Assembly: GCF_001050135.1 (NCBI RefSeq)
Contig: NZ_CP012040.1
Coordinates: 3,073,001 to 3,137,000, forward strand
Direction: 5' to 3'
Origin: Cyclobacterium amurskyense
GTDB taxonomy: Bacteria > Bacteroidota > Bacteroidia > Cytophagales > Cyclobacteriaceae
Length of the DNA stretch: 64,000 bases
Part shown: in pieces, positions 17,593 to 26,672 of the stretch
Layout of the letters: each line of letters starts with the position of its first letter
How positions within the stretch are numbered: position 1 is the stretch's first letter
Position numbers and translations under genes: made by a program
The notes under the pieces: generated by a model
What the model saw: the letters and a program-made list of their open reading frames with translations, nothing else
Told to the model about the DNA's origin: nothing
Databases searched by the model: none

Positions 17593-18054
17593 ATGTACAC
17601 GAAACATGAAATCAAGAAAACCAGACAAGATTTTTGGACTACTTTTGGTCAATATATGAAGCCTGTGCCCAATGCTGATGGATCAAAAATCAACTGGAAA
17701 AACTATAAAACAGGTGTGAAGCACATGTATTTTAGGATGAAAGCAGAACGAGATTTTGCCTCCATTTCCATAGAAGTTCAACATCCGGATGAGGAAATCA
17801 GAGGTTTATTGTTCGATCAATTGATTACTTTCAAAAGAATTTTTCAACAAGAAGTAGGGGAAGAGTGGGAGTGGACTTCCGATTCGCCAAACGAATGGGG
17901 AGAGCTGTCAAGCAAAGTGGAAAAAACCATTACAGGAGTAAACGTGATGAGAAAAGATGATTGGCCAAAAATCATCTCCTTTCTAAAGCCGCGGATAGTT
18001 GCAATTGATGCCTTCTGGGCAAATATGAAATATGGTTTTGAAGGATTGGTCTAA
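17593..18054 (+). CDS. DUF4268 domain protein
   Basis: This 153-residue protein matches DUF4268, known from phrases such as RQDFWTTFGQYMKPVP, KHMYFRMKAERDFASISIEVQHPDEEIRG and the aromatic tail PRIVAIDAFWANMKYGFEGL. The family has no known function; in some genomes it occurs near DNA or nuclease genes, but nothing of this sort is here. It is 9 nt downstream of folB and closes that short operon. Confidence 0.85.
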   Translation: MYTKHEIKKTRQDFWTTFGQYMKPVPNADGSKINWKNYKTGVKHMYFRMKAERDFASISIEVQHPDEEIRGLLFDQLITFKRIFQQEVGEEWEWTSDSPNEWGELSSKVEKTITGVNVMRKDDWPKIISFLKPRIVAIDAFWANMKYGFEGLV

Positions 18055-18072
18055 TCCTTTTAATAGAACTAT

Positions 18073-18390
18073 TTACTGCTTGTCGTGTCTTTTGGGCAGA
18101 TCAGGATTGGTAAACACAAACCCTCTCGCTTCATTGCTTTCGTGAAAATCCACCTGCATACCCATCAGGAACATCACATGTTTTTTTTCTATTAGTACTG
18201 GCAATCCTCCAATTTCAAATTCCTGGTCACCATCCTTCGTCAGATCAAAACCCAATGCATAGGAAACGCCACCACAGCCCCCACCCTTTACACCTATTCT
18301 TAAGGAATATTCGACAGGTATATTCTTGGTGGTCATAATGGATTTGATCTCTTCGAGAGCCTTGGCCGTAATTTTTATTGGAGTCAACAT
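18073..18390 (-). CDS. HesB/IscA-family protein lacking the C-terminal Cys pair
   Basis: This 105-residue A-type iron-sulfur carrier has the conserved first Cys, C39 in VKGGGCGGVSYALGF, and the phrase GFVFTNPD. The canonical family ends with a CxC motif after NPN that completes the cluster or iron site. Here the sequence reads NPDLPKRHDKQ and stops, with no Cys. It may hold iron or a cluster with His103 or a partner protein, or have lost carrier activity. No isc/suf operon is nearby. It converges with the DUF4268 gene. Confidence 0.85.
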   Translation of the reverse strand: MLTPIKITAKALEEIKSIMTTKNIPVEYSLRIGVKGGGCGGVSYALGFDLTKDGDQEFEIGGLPVLIEKKHVMFLMGMQVDFHESNEARGFVFTNPDLPKRHDKQ

Positions 18391-18502
18391 GTGGGATTAA
18401 GGAAGTAGCATGGTTAATGGTTCCAAAATTAAAACAGAAAAACAATTGGTGCATAGTAAAACATGACATTATTTTAGATATTGCCAATTAAAACCTTTGA
18501 AC

Positions 18503-19024
18503 ATGGATTACCTATTTGAACTATTAAAAATAATTATTCCTGCAGGCCTGGTCATTTATGGAATGTTTATTATTACGGTATCATTTTTGAAGAAGGAAAA
18601 AGAGATGAAATGGTTGGATATCAAATCCAAAAATTCTGAACAGATTATTCCTTTGCGAATTCAAGCCGGTGAAAGGCTCTGCTTATTGTTGGAAAGAATC
18701 TCTCCAAACAACCTTATAAGAAGGGTAAATGGGCCTGACATGCTGGCTGGAGAATTACATAGTCTGTTGATTCAAGAAATTAGAAATGAGTTCAATCATA
18801 ATTTGTCTCAACAAGTGTATTTCACAGATGATTCGTGGGAGACTTTGCGTTCCGCTGTGGAGCAAACCATTTCACTTATCAACCAAGCTTACCAGCAAGT
18901 AAGTCAGGATGAAAGGAGTCTTGAGTTGTCAAAAAAAATATTTCAACTCGCAATGGAAACAGATCAGGATAGCATAGGAGTCGCCCTAAAAAAAATCAAA
19001 GATGAAATACGCATTTACTACTGA
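18503..19024 (+). CDS. Membrane-anchored protein of unknown function
   Basis: I use ATG at 18503; a TTG at 18497 would add two residues. The protein has 173 residues, with one N-terminal transmembrane helix (about 8-28, LKIIIPAGLVIYGMFIITVSF) followed by a charged helical domain (ERLCLLLERISPNNLIRRV, EIRNEFNHNLSQQVYF) that would lie in the cytoplasm. I recognise it only as a conserved Bacteroidota hypothetical protein. It is followed 28 nt later by a DUF1232 gene, so the two may be co-transcribed. Confidence 0.7.
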   Translation: MDYLFELLKIIIPAGLVIYGMFIITVSFLKKEKEMKWLDIKSKNSEQIIPLRIQAGERLCLLLERISPNNLIRRVNGPDMLAGELHSLLIQEIRNEFNHNLSQQVYFTDDSWETLRSAVEQTISLINQAYQQVSQDERSLELSKKIFQLAMETDQDSIGVALKKIKDEIRIYY

Positions 19025-19052
19025 CCTAAACACTAAAAAGCAATAAATTCAC

Positions 19053-19469
19053 ATGGACAGTTATACATCAGGTCAAAGCCTCTTTGAGAAGGTTAAAGCC
19101 ATATACCTAAACAGGGCTGAGCACATTGCGGGTACCGAGAAAAAGCTGAGCAGTTTGCTAGTGAAAGTAAATAGAAAGTGGCAAGAACTTTCTCAAAACC
19201 CAACTTTTGCACAAGTCAAATTTCAAGTTGAAATTTTCATAAGAATGATTAAGGCCCATATGAGCAAGAAATATTCAGGCCTGTCAAATAGGTCATTGGG
19301 TTTGTTAGTCCTTGGCTTGTTTTATTTTGCACTTCCCACTGACCTAGTGCCGGATTTTATTCCCTTTGTAGGTTATGTGGATGATATAACTGTTTTGCTC
19401 GCTATTTTCAAAAGCCTTCAATCGGACATAGAGAAATTTTTAGACTGGGAAAAAAATCAGGATTTATGA
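19053..19469 (+). CDS. DUF1232 (YkvA-like) small membrane protein
   Basis: The C-terminal half holds the DUF1232 core: LLVLGLFYFALPTDLVPDFIPFVGYVDDITVLLAIF, with its typical Pro and Asp spacing. This is a short hydrophobic hairpin in a 138-residue protein whose first half is helical and charged. The family function is unknown. It overlaps the next gene by four bases (ATGA at 19466). Confidence 0.88.
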   Translation: MDSYTSGQSLFEKVKAIYLNRAEHIAGTEKKLSSLLVKVNRKWQELSQNPTFAQVKFQVEIFIRMIKAHMSKKYSGLSNRSLGLLVLGLFYFALPTDLVPDFIPFVGYVDDITVLLAIFKSLQSDIEKFLDWEKNQDL

Positions 19470-20188
19470 GTCACATCGCTTTTGTTTCCGGTGCTTCCGG
19501 TTTGGTGGGGATACAACTTCTCCATCAGCTTTTTAAGAATGAAGCCATTGATTGGGTCGTGACCTTCGGAAGAAGGGAATTAGCCCTTAAACATCAAAAA
19601 CTGGTTCAGGTAAAGGTTGATTTTGAACATTTGGATAAAGTCGACCTGGAAGAAGAAGTTAGGAAGCAGAATATGGGTGGTGATAAGCGATCCTTATTAA
19701 AGGGACTTAGTGAGACCTCTACATCGATTATCGCTTTTAGCGCCTTAGGAACTACCATTAAAAAGGCGGGGTCTAAAGAGAATTTTCGACGAATAGACCA
19801 TGATTATGTTCTGGATTTTGCAAGAATGAGTTTGAGGTTAGGAGCTAGTAAATTCATGTATGTAAGTGCCATTGGAGCGGATGCTCAATCAGCAATTCTT
19901 TATAATAAAGTAAAGGGTGAGGTTGAAAATGGTTTAAAGCGAATGGATTTTAATTATGTTGGTATTTTTCAGCCTTCCATATTATTAGGAGAAAGAAATG
20001 AAAACAGGCCTGGGGAGGAAATAGGTAAAGTAGTCATGAAGTTTGTTACCTTCTTTGGGCTCTTTAGTAAGTATAAACCGATTTATGATCATCAGGTAGC
20101 CAAAGCTATGGTGCAAAAAGCGCTGAACTTAAATCTCACAGGAAATGAGACCATCACGTCTTCTGAGATGCATAAAATGACACAATGA
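19466..20188 (+). CDS. NAD(P)-binding Rossmann protein, HTATIP2/YbjT-like
   Basis: This 240-residue protein begins with a Rossmann motif ASGLVGIQLL and resembles atypical short-chain dehydrogenases of the HTATIP2 type: AFSALGTTIKKAGS, then FMYVSAIGADAQSAILYNKVKGEVEN with Tyr and Lys in the usual catalytic spacing, and FQPSILLGERNENRPGE. Substrate is unknown. It overlaps DUF1232 upstream and dtd downstream, each by four bases, so the three are translationally coupled. Confidence 0.82.
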   Translation: MSHIAFVSGASGLVGIQLLHQLFKNEAIDWVVTFGRRELALKHQKLVQVKVDFEHLDKVDLEEEVRKQNMGGDKRSLLKGLSETSTSIIAFSALGTTIKKAGSKENFRRIDHDYVLDFARMSLRLGASKFMYVSAIGADAQSAILYNKVKGEVENGLKRMDFNYVGIFQPSILLGERNENRPGEEIGKVVMKFVTFFGLFSKYKPIYDHQVAKAMVQKALNLNLTGNETITSSEMHKMTQ

Positions 20189-20637
20189 TTGTAGTATTAC
20201 AAAGAGTAAAAAAGGCTTCGGTGAGCATTGATGCCAATGAAAAATCAGCGATTGGCCCAGGTTTGTTACTACTTTTAGGTATAGAAACAGCAGATACCTC
20301 CGAGGATATTTCTTGGATATGTAGAAAGGTAGTAAATATGAGAATCTTTACTGATCAGCAAGGGGTCATGAACGAGAGTATTTTGGAAAGAGATGGTGAT
20401 GTTTTGATTGTAAGTCAATTTACTCTTCATGCTAGTACTAAAAAAGGAAATAGGCCTTCTTATATCAAGGCCGCTAGGCCTGAAGTCGCTATTCCGCTTT
20501 ACGAACAATTTATAGAAGAGATGACCAATCAGTTGAAGAAGCCTGTCTCCACCGGAGAGTTTGGTGCTGATATGCAGGTTTCCTTAATAAATGATGGGCC
20601 GGTTACAATTATCCTAGATTCAAAAAACAAGGTGTAA
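20185..20637 (+). CDS. dtd: D-aminoacyl-tRNA deacylase
   Basis: Dtd removes D-amino acids (and Gly) wrongly loaded on tRNA. The 150-residue length fits. The two family motifs are present: SQFTLHAST (the SQxTL motif) near 77-85 and NDGPVTIILDS (the GP motif) near the C-terminus. It overlaps the Rossmann-fold gene by four bases. A gap of about 260 nt follows, where I see no gene. Confidence 0.94.
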   Translation: MIVVLQRVKKASVSIDANEKSAIGPGLLLLLGIETADTSEDISWICRKVVNMRIFTDQQGVMNESILERDGDVLIVSQFTLHASTKKGNRPSYIKAARPEVAIPLYEQFIEEMTNQLKKPVSTGEFGADMQVSLINDGPVTIILDSKNKV

Positions 20638-20899
20638 ATTAGCCCCTTTCTCAAAAAAATATTTTATGGTTGTGTAATCAGGTCAAGTCTTTGATTAGGG
20701 CCTGGTCATTAAAAATTAACCTTAACCCTTTCCTTTATCATTCCTTTGCAGAAACCGATTGCTTAGGAGCCAAGAGTTATCACCATTAAATCAGGAAAAA
20801 TTGATATTCTCTTCAATCCAGAATAGCTGACAGCATGGATGGGGTTTAATGTTTGTCCAGTAAGATTTAGGGGTTTCCATTTAAGCAAAAAAATATAGA

Positions 20900-22405
20900 A
20901 TGAAGAATAAGAATGTGTTTTTAGAAATCAAAGAAGCTACAGTTCAGTCTCTTGGGAAAACCGTGTTCAAAAATTTAAATTTCACAGTTCAAAATGGAGA
21001 ATCTTGGGCGATTTTAGGGGATTCAGGGAAAGAACGAACCTTGTTTCTAGAAACACTTTTGGGCAGGACTACTTTGGTAGAGGGGAGTATTGAATGGCCA
21101 TTTGCTGCTGAATACCAGGTAAAACAACGGGACCTAGGAGTGATCAATAGCTTTAGAGATCTGATTGCCTTGGTTTCCCAGAAATACACCTTTCGGAACA
21201 AATCCAGCCAGCAAAGCTTTTATTACCAACAACGTTTCAATAGTGCTGAATCTGAGGATACGGCAACTGTAGCCGCATTTCTTAGTGAAGTGGAAATAAA
21301 GGGAGAAGGAAAATGGGATCTTCCTAATGTTATTCAACTATTTGGCCTTGAAGAATTGAAAAATAAATCCTTAATAAAACTTTCCAATGGGGAGTCCAGA
21401 AGGTTGGCAATGGCACAAGCCTTGTTGAAAAATCCAAAGCTGTTATTAATAGATATGCCTTTGGTGGGACTGGATGTGGAAACGAGGGCTAGTTTTGAAG
21501 GGATACTCAAGTCCATCCAAAAATCAGGAGTTCAGATTATCATGACATCTTCTGCTAGGGAAGTTCCTGAGTCCGTTGATAAGATTGCCTGGATAAGTGG
21601 AGGGAAGTTAGCAGTGGTTGAGGATAGGGATAGCCTTATCCCCTTGGAAAATGAGGCCTTTTCAATGTTTGATTTTTCTCCTGAGGTTTTTGATGGATTA
21701 TTGGAGGGCCTTGGAGCGGCTTACTCAGGTCAGGAAATTATAAAAATGAGTAATGTGACCATCAAATACGGTCAAAAAAAATTACTTGATAACCTCTCTT
21801 GGCAAGTGTTGCATGGTGAAAAATGGCTGATAAAAGGCCATAATGGTGCAGGGAAATCAACCCTAATTAGTATAGTGCTTGGTGAAAACCCTCAAGCTTA
21901 CGCCAATGATATTTCCCTTTTTGGTAGGAGAAGAGGTACTGGGGAGAGTATATGGGATATTAAGCGTCCCATTGGTTTTGTTTCTGCAGAATTGGCCCGG
22001 TATTTTCCCGCCAACCAAACTTGTAAAAAGGTGGTGGCTTCTGGTTTTTTTGATACAATGGGACTGTTTAAAAAACTAAACAAAGACCAAGAAGTAATTG
22101 TGGATAAATGGCTTGAAGCTTTTAGATTGTCTCATTTGAGTGAATTGAGGTTGAGCCAGGTAAGTCTGGAAGAGCAACGGTTTTGTCTTTTGGCCAGGGC
22201 CATGATTAAATCTCCAGCTTTGTTAGTTCTTGATGAGGCCTCCCAAGGCATGGATGAAGAGCAAAGAAGTAGGTTCAAGTCTACTATCGAGTTTTTCTGT
22301 AAAGAAACGAACTTGACTTTGCTTCTTGTAAGTCATTATAACGAGGATATCCCAGACTGTATAGGGCATACACTTAAATTAAAACAAGGAAAAGCAATTA
22401 AATAA
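20900..22405 (+). CDS. Tandem ABC ATPase with one degenerate site (ModF-like)
   Basis: This 501-residue protein carries two ABC ATPase domains and no membrane part. In domain 1 the Walker A is degenerate (GDSGKERT, 40-47: the Lys of GxxGxGKS/T is Arg), and the Walker B catalytic Glu is Met (LLLIDMP, M186), but the signature is intact (LSNGES, 161-166). In domain 2 Walker A (GHNGAGKST, 313-321) and Walker B (LVLDEAS, E446) are intact, but the signature is degenerate (LSQVSLEEQR, 418-427). Since ABC sites form from Walker A of one domain and the signature of the other, this leaves one full and one dead site. The layout resembles ModF/YbbA-type cytosolic ATPases. No permease is adjacent. The last ATP-binding protein name (molybdate) is by homology memory only. 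Confidence 0.82.
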   Translation: MKNKNVFLEIKEATVQSLGKTVFKNLNFTVQNGESWAILGDSGKERTLFLETLLGRTTLVEGSIEWPFAAEYQVKQRDLGVINSFRDLIALVSQKYTFRNKSSQQSFYYQQRFNSAESEDTATVAAFLSEVEIKGEGKWDLPNVIQLFGLEELKNKSLIKLSNGESRRLAMAQALLKNPKLLLIDMPLVGLDVETRASFEGILKSIQKSGVQIIMTSSAREVPESVDKIAWISGGKLAVVEDRDSLIPLENEAFSMFDFSPEVFDGLLEGLGAAYSGQEIIKMSNVTIKYGQKKLLDNLSWQVLHGEKWLIKGHNGAGKSTLISIVLGENPQAYANDISLFGRRRGTGESIWDIKRPIGFVSAELARYFPANQTCKKVVASGFFDTMGLFKKLNKDQEVIVDKWLEAFRLSHLSELRLSQVSLEEQRFCLLARAMIKSPALLVLDEASQGMDEEQRSRFKSTIEFFCKETNLTLLLVSHYNEDIPDCIGHTLKLKQGKAIK

Positions 22406-22414
22406 GTAGAACCA

Positions 22415-22741
22415 ATGACCATAGAAGAAGCACAAAAGCAAGTAGACGAATGGATTAATACCACAGGAGTAAGGTATTTTAGTGAGTTGACCAATATGGC
22501 TATTTTGACAGAAGAGGTGGGAGAGGTAGCACGAATTATGTCACGGAAGTATGGAGAACAATCCTTTAAAGAAAGTGACAAAGAGGTCGATTTGGGTGAT
22601 GAAATGGCAGATGTTTTATGGGTATTGCTTTGTCTGGCCAATCAAACAGGAATAGACCTTAATAAAGCTTTTGAAAGAAATTTTGAGAAAAAAAACAAGA
22701 GGGACAAGGATAGGCATAAGAACAACGAGAAACTGAAATGA
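22415..22741 (+). CDS. MazG-like nucleotide pyrophosphohydrolase
   Basis: This 108-residue protein has the all-alpha NTP pyrophosphohydrolase pattern: LTEEVGEVARIMSRKYGE (ExxE) and, later, DEMADVLWVLLCLANQTG (ExxD). Such enzymes hydrolyse nucleoside triphosphates to monophosphates, often as housecleaning of non-canonical nucleotides. The C-terminus is very basic. It is 9 nt after the tandem ABC ATPase, so they are probably co-transcribed. Substrate is unknown. Confidence 0.88.
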   Translation: MTIEEAQKQVDEWINTTGVRYFSELTNMAILTEEVGEVARIMSRKYGEQSFKESDKEVDLGDEMADVLWVLLCLANQTGIDLNKAFERNFEKKNKRDKDRHKNNEKLK

Positions 22742-22897
22742 TTGGCAGGGCGTTTTGATTTCCGAAATAGTTTATAGACCATGCGATTTCGGGTTGATAA
22801 TTTCAAACTGCATGATTTTACTATCGATTGCATCGTTCCTCTGTTGAGGGACGAAAATTTCTTCACAGTTGGTTTAAATAGGGATTGAAAGTAAGCG

Positions 22898-23692
22898 TCA
22901 ATATGGTTTTATTTCCTCCCCTACAGCAATTATTCCCTTATCCAAAGCGATAAGGTTTTGGCCAAATAATATCTTCCCACCGACATTTCTGTATTGTGCC
23001 AAAGTCTTTAATGGCTCCTTGCCTTTTGTTCCTGTTTCTTGGTTAATTGTTGTCATTACGCATCTTGCGCAAGGTTTTGTGACTCTAAACCTTAGCTGAC
23101 CTATTTGAATGTCTTTCCAATCATCTTCAGCGAAAGCCTGCCCACCCGTAAAAACTATATTTGGACGGAACCTTGTCATTGGCAGTGGTTCTTTCAGTTT
23201 GCTATTTAGATCGTCCAGTGAGGATTGACCAATAAGGAGAAATGGCATACTGTCTGCAAAGCTCACATGCTCATTGTTAAAGCTGTACTTGTTTTCGATA
23301 TACCTTTTATTTTCCAGGTCCATTTTTACTAAATGACAATTGACATTTAGCTGGCTTGAAAACCACTTGTCGACTTCAGCAGAAACATGGATTGTGGTTA
23401 CGGCATCGTCCCAGACATTACTTTTAATCTTTTCACCAGAAAGCTCATCAATAGGTATTTTAATCCTTTCACTAGTTTTTAGGCTGTGATACACAAGGAG
23501 ATGGTCTTTCCCTAGGGCTACCTGTAGTAGTGCCATTTCGGGTAGGGTACGTTGGGTGAGAAATTTCCCATTCTGATCTACAAGCATCCAGTTTCTATCA
23601 TATTGAAAACCGGAAACTTCTACATTGGCATCGATTAAATTTATTCCACCCAGAGATTTGATTGGGTAAATGTTGATTTGTGAGATTTTCAT
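22898..23692 (-). CDS. MOSC-domain protein, YcbX-like
   Basis: This 264-residue protein joins an N-terminal MOSC_N beta-barrel (KISQINIYPIKSLGG, then RNWMLVDQNGKFLTQR) and a C-terminal MOSC domain (RFRPNIVFTGGQAFAEDDW, VTKPCARCVMTTINQETG). The Cys in PCARC is the likely ligand of a molybdenum cofactor. YcbX-type proteins reduce N-hydroxylated bases or other N-oxides with an electron donor. No ferredoxin domain is fused. It is divergent from dnaK, with about 196 nt of shared control region. Confidence 0.88.
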   Translation of the reverse strand: MKISQINIYPIKSLGGINLIDANVEVSGFQYDRNWMLVDQNGKFLTQRTLPEMALLQVALGKDHLLVYHSLKTSERIKIPIDELSGEKIKSNVWDDAVTTIHVSAEVDKWFSSQLNVNCHLVKMDLENKRYIENKYSFNNEHVSFADSMPFLLIGQSSLDDLNSKLKEPLPMTRFRPNIVFTGGQAFAEDDWKDIQIGQLRFRVTKPCARCVMTTINQETGTKGKEPLKTLAQYRNVGGKILFGQNLIALDKGIIAVGEEIKPY

Positions 23693-23779
23693 TTTGATTG
23701 AAAAGGTTGGCTTGTCTTGTTGATGTCGGTTGCTACTAGTGCAATATTATGCGAAAAATTGACATTTATAAAGATAACC

Positions 23780-23796
23780 TGTCATAATTTATGACA
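23780..23796. promoter_or_regulatory. Perfect 17-bp palindrome upstream of dnaK
   Basis: TGTCATAA and TTATGACA form an 8-1-8 inverted repeat about 93 nt before the dnaK start and 88 nt before the divergent MOSC start. It could be an operator for either gene. I cannot assign a regulator: it does not match the CIRCE element, and only loosely resembles Fnr or Fur-type boxes. Confidence 0.45.
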
Positions 23797-23825
23797 ATGT
23801 GGCATTAATTTCACGAATAATTCAC

Positions 23826-23854
23826 TTGGCACATTGGTTGTTATAGTAGTTTTG
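23826..23854 (+). promoter_or_regulatory. Candidate dnaK promoter
   Basis: TAGTTTTG at 23847-23854 matches the TAnnTTTG -7 consensus. Upstream, TTGG at 23826-23829 is only a partial -33 box at a short 17-nt spacing. The expected start would be near 23860, about 29 nt before the ATG. A sigma-54-like TGGCAC-N5-TTGT (23827-23841) overlaps; it misses the last C and is less likely. Confidence 0.4.
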
Positions 23855-23888
23855 TGTTTAAAACGAAAACGACAAAATTTATATAATT

Positions 23889-25811
23889 ATGGGAAAAATT
23901 ATCGGTATTGATTTGGGTACTACCAACTCATGCGTCGCTGTAATGGAAGGTAATGAACCAGTGGTCATTCAGAACAGTGAAGGAAGAAGAACCACCCCCT
24001 CTATAGTGGCATTTTTGGATAATGGAAACGGCGAAAGAAAAGTTGGAGACCCTGCTAAACGTCAGGCAATTACCAACCCAGCAAATACCATTTCTTCTGT
24101 TAAGAGGTTTATGGGGAAAAAATATTCTGAGATTTCAGATGACAAAAAGCATGCGTCTTATAAGGTAGAAAAAGGACCAAATGACACTGTGGCTATCAAA
24201 ATTGGTGACAGGTCTTATACTGCACAAGAACTTTCTGCAATGATTCTTCAAAAAATGAAATCAACTGCAGAAGATTTCTTAGGTCAGGAAGTGACAGAGG
24301 CTGTTATTACAGTTCCGGCCTATTTCAATGATTCAGAAAGACAAGCTACAAAAGAAGCCGGTCAAATTGCGGGTCTTGAAGTGAAAAGGATCATCAATGA
24401 GCCTACTGCCGCGGCATTGGCATATGGTTTAGACAAGAAAAATGCAGACATGAAAATTGCTGTATTTGACCTTGGTGGAGGTACATTCGATATTTCTGTA
24501 TTGGAATTAGGTGACGGTGTATTTGAAGTTAAATCTACTAACGGTGATGTTCACTTAGGTGGTGATGACTTTGATCAAGTGATAATCGACTGGCTTGCAA
24601 GTGAATTTAAATCAGAGGAGGACATTGATCTTAAAAATGATCCAATGGCACTTCAGAGATTAAAAGAAGCTGCTGAGAAAGCTAAGATTGAACTTTCAAG
24701 TTCTTCTGCAACGGAAATCAATTTGCCTTATATTACTGCTACACAGACTGGACCTAAGCACTTGGTGAGAAGTTTGTCAAGAGCTAAATTTGAGCAATTG
24801 TCAGATAGTCTTGTAAAAAGATCTATGGAGCCTGTCCGTAAAGCAATGGCTGATGCTTCTATGTCTCCTTCAGACATTGATGAAGTAATACTTGTAGGTG
24901 GATCCACAAGGATTCCTAAGATTCAAGAGGAAGTTGAGAAATTCTTCGGTAAGAAACCTTCTAAAGGTGTAAATCCAGATGAGGTTGTTGCTATTGGTGC
25001 AGCAATTCAAGGTGGAGTACTTACAGGAGAAGTGAAAGATGTTCTTTTGCTTGATGTAACACCTCTTTCTTTGGGTATAGAAACAATGGGTGGTGTATTT
25101 ACCAAATTGATTGAGTCTAACTCAACTATTCCAACTAAAAAATCTGAGGTTTTCTCAACTGCAGCTGACAATCAGCCAGCAGTGGACATTCATGTCCTTC
25201 AAGGGGAAAGATCGATGGCCAAAGACAATAGAACAATCGGAAGATTTCAGTTGTCAGATATCCCGCCTTCTCCAAGAGGAGTTCCTCAAATTGAAGTAAC
25301 TTTTGATATAGATGCCAATGGTATCCTTAATGTGTCTGCCAAAGACAAAGGAACTGGTAAAGAGCAAAAGATCAAAATTGAAGCTTCTTCTGGATTGACA
25401 GAGGAGGAAATCGAAAGAATGAAAAAAGAAGCCGAAGCAAATGCTGCTACGGATAAAGAGGAGAAAGAAAAAATCGATAAAATCAACCAGGCTGATAGTT
25501 TGATTTTCCAAACAGAGAAACAACTTAAAGAGTTTGGAGACAAATTGTCTGAAGGAAACAAAACCGCAGTTTCTGGTGCTTTGGAACAGCTTAAAGCTGC
25601 ACATCAAAGTCAAGATCTAGCAGGAATTGAATCTGGAATGGAAGCCTTAAATACAGCATGGAGTGCAGCTTCTCAGGAGATGTACAATGCTACTCAAGGT
25701 GCAGAAGGTGGAGCTGGTCAGCCAGGACCTGATGCGGCAACTGAAGACGCTTCAGGTGACGGTGTTTCAGATGTTGATTACGAAGAGGTAAATGAAGAAG
25801 ATAAGAAATAA
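23889..25811 (+). CDS. dnaK: Chaperone DnaK (Hsp70)
   Basis: DnaK is the ATP-driven Hsp70 chaperone. The 640-residue protein begins [17 protein letters not shown], with the ATPase domain up to about 385 (phosphate loop [23 protein letters not shown]), a linker [19 protein letters not shown] and the substrate-binding domain, then a helical lid and a Gly/Ala-rich acidic tail ending EEVNEEDKK, which is typical of bacterial DnaK. GrpE and DnaJ genes are not adjacent. A strong hairpin terminator at 25844-25882 ends the transcript, so dnaK is monocistronic here. The divergent MOSC gene and an operator-like palindrome lie upstream. Confidence 0.98.
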   Translation: MGKIIGIDLGTTNSCVAVMEGNEPVVIQNSEGRRTTPSIVAFLDNGNGERKVGDPAKRQAITNPANTISSVKRFMGKKYSEISDDKKHASYKVEKGPNDTVAIKIGDRSYTAQELSAMILQKMKSTAEDFLGQEVTEAVITVPAYFNDSERQATKEAGQIAGLEVKRIINEPTAAALAYGLDKKNADMKIAVFDLGGGTFDISVLELGDGVFEVKSTNGDVHLGGDDFDQVIIDWLASEFKSEEDIDLKNDPMALQRLKEAAEKAKIELSSSSATEINLPYITATQTGPKHLVRSLSRAKFEQLSDSLVKRSMEPVRKAMADASMSPSDIDEVILVGGSTRIPKIQEEVEKFFGKKPSKGVNPDEVVAIGAAIQGGVLTGEVKDVLLLDVTPLSLGIETMGGVFTKLIESNSTIPTKKSEVFSTAADNQPAVDIHVLQGERSMAKDNRTIGRFQLSDIPPSPRGVPQIEVTFDIDANGILNVSAKDKGTGKEQKIKIEASSGLTEEEIERMKKEAEANAATDKEEKEKIDKINQADSLIFQTEKQLKEFGDKLSEGNKTAVSGALEQLKAAHQSQDLAGIESGMEALNTAWSAASQEMYNATQGAEGGAGQPGPDAATEDASGDGVSDVDYEEVNEEDKK

Positions 25812-25843
25812 TATTCTTCATTTATATAGAATAAGTTAAAAAT

Positions 25844-25882
25844 AATGGTGTCTTCGGTTGTCGGAGATGCCATTGTTTTTAT
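25844..25882 (+). terminator. Intrinsic terminator after dnaK
   Basis: A 13-bp stem with three G-U wobbles pairs 25844-25856 with 25862-25874 around a 5-nt loop and is followed by GTTTTTA. It lies 33 nt after the dnaK stop codon. Confidence 0.7.
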
Positions 25883-26098
25883 TGTACCTTAGGTTTATTT
25901 CCTAAACAATAACCAATCTATTAAAGGTCGAAATTGCTTTAGAGGCAGTCATTTCGGCACAATTTTAAGCTTTGTCAATCTGGTGCTAAGGTTTAGTTTC
26001 GTATTAGTCTGTTTTATAGGACTACGTTTCTTGATTAGTGACCTATTGCTTAAAGAGGATTTTTATTTCCATACTATTAGCGTTAAATAAATACCGGC

Positions 26099-26473
26099 AT
26101 GCAGTTAACATCCGAAAACAAACTTAAAAAACTGATTATTGTTGGCGATCGGCTTTTGATAAAATTAAAAAAGCCAAACCAAAAAACATCCAGTGGGCTT
26201 TATTTACCTCCTGGAGTTCAGGAAAAAGATAAAGTTCAACAAGGCTATATTATTAAAGCTGGACCAGGATATCCGATTCCTTTACCTGTAGAAGATGACG
26301 AGCCATGGAAAGACCAGGCCGAAAATGTTAAATACATTCCTTTGCAGGCAAAAGAGGGAGATTTAGCCATTTTTCTTTTGAATGGTGCCTTTGAAGTTAT
26401 GTATGAAGGGGAGAAATATTTTATTGTCCCTCAAAGTGCCATTTTAATGTTGGAAAGAGAAGAAGAGCTTTAG
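26099..26473 (+). CDS. GroES-like co-chaperonin with an insertion, no groEL partner nearby
   Basis: This 124-residue protein keeps the Cpn10 fold: LIIVGDRLLIKLKKPNQ, the mobile-loop region KTSSGLYLPPGVQEKDKVQQG (about 29-49) and VPQSAILMLE at the end, which stands where normal GroES ends in DILA. Residues about 58-83 (IPLPVEDDEPWKDQAENVKYIP) form an acidic/aromatic insertion in the roof area that canonical 92-97-residue GroES lacks. No groEL follows. It is likely a Bacteroidota paralogue of GroES that uses the mobile loop with a GroEL encoded elsewhere, or acts alone. It lies downstream of dnaK but after a terminator, so it is probably expressed on its own. Confidence 0.85.
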   Translation: MQLTSENKLKKLIIVGDRLLIKLKKPNQKTSSGLYLPPGVQEKDKVQQGYIIKAGPGYPIPLPVEDDEPWKDQAENVKYIPLQAKEGDLAIFLLNGAFEVMYEGEKYFIVPQSAILMLEREEEL

Positions 26474-26672
26474 AACAGACTAATTAAGTAAATTATGCCT
26501 TTCAGTATCTATTGCGATAAGTGTTTATTTCTGAAAAAGGACAATTAGTTGTTGACAGAGATCACTTTAAAATAAGCCATTTTGTAACTGAGTTTAATTT
26601 ATTCAGAGTAAAGCTTGGTAGGAATCGATAAATACGAACATTGTGTCGTGTTTCAAGTCAAATATTTTAGTT

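Noticed and set aside
23827..23841. Sigma-54 promoter for dnaK (TGGCAC-N5-TTGT)
   Set aside because: The -12 element lacks the final C of TTGC, and a Bacteroidota -7 box (TAGTTTTG) lies right after it, which is a better fit.
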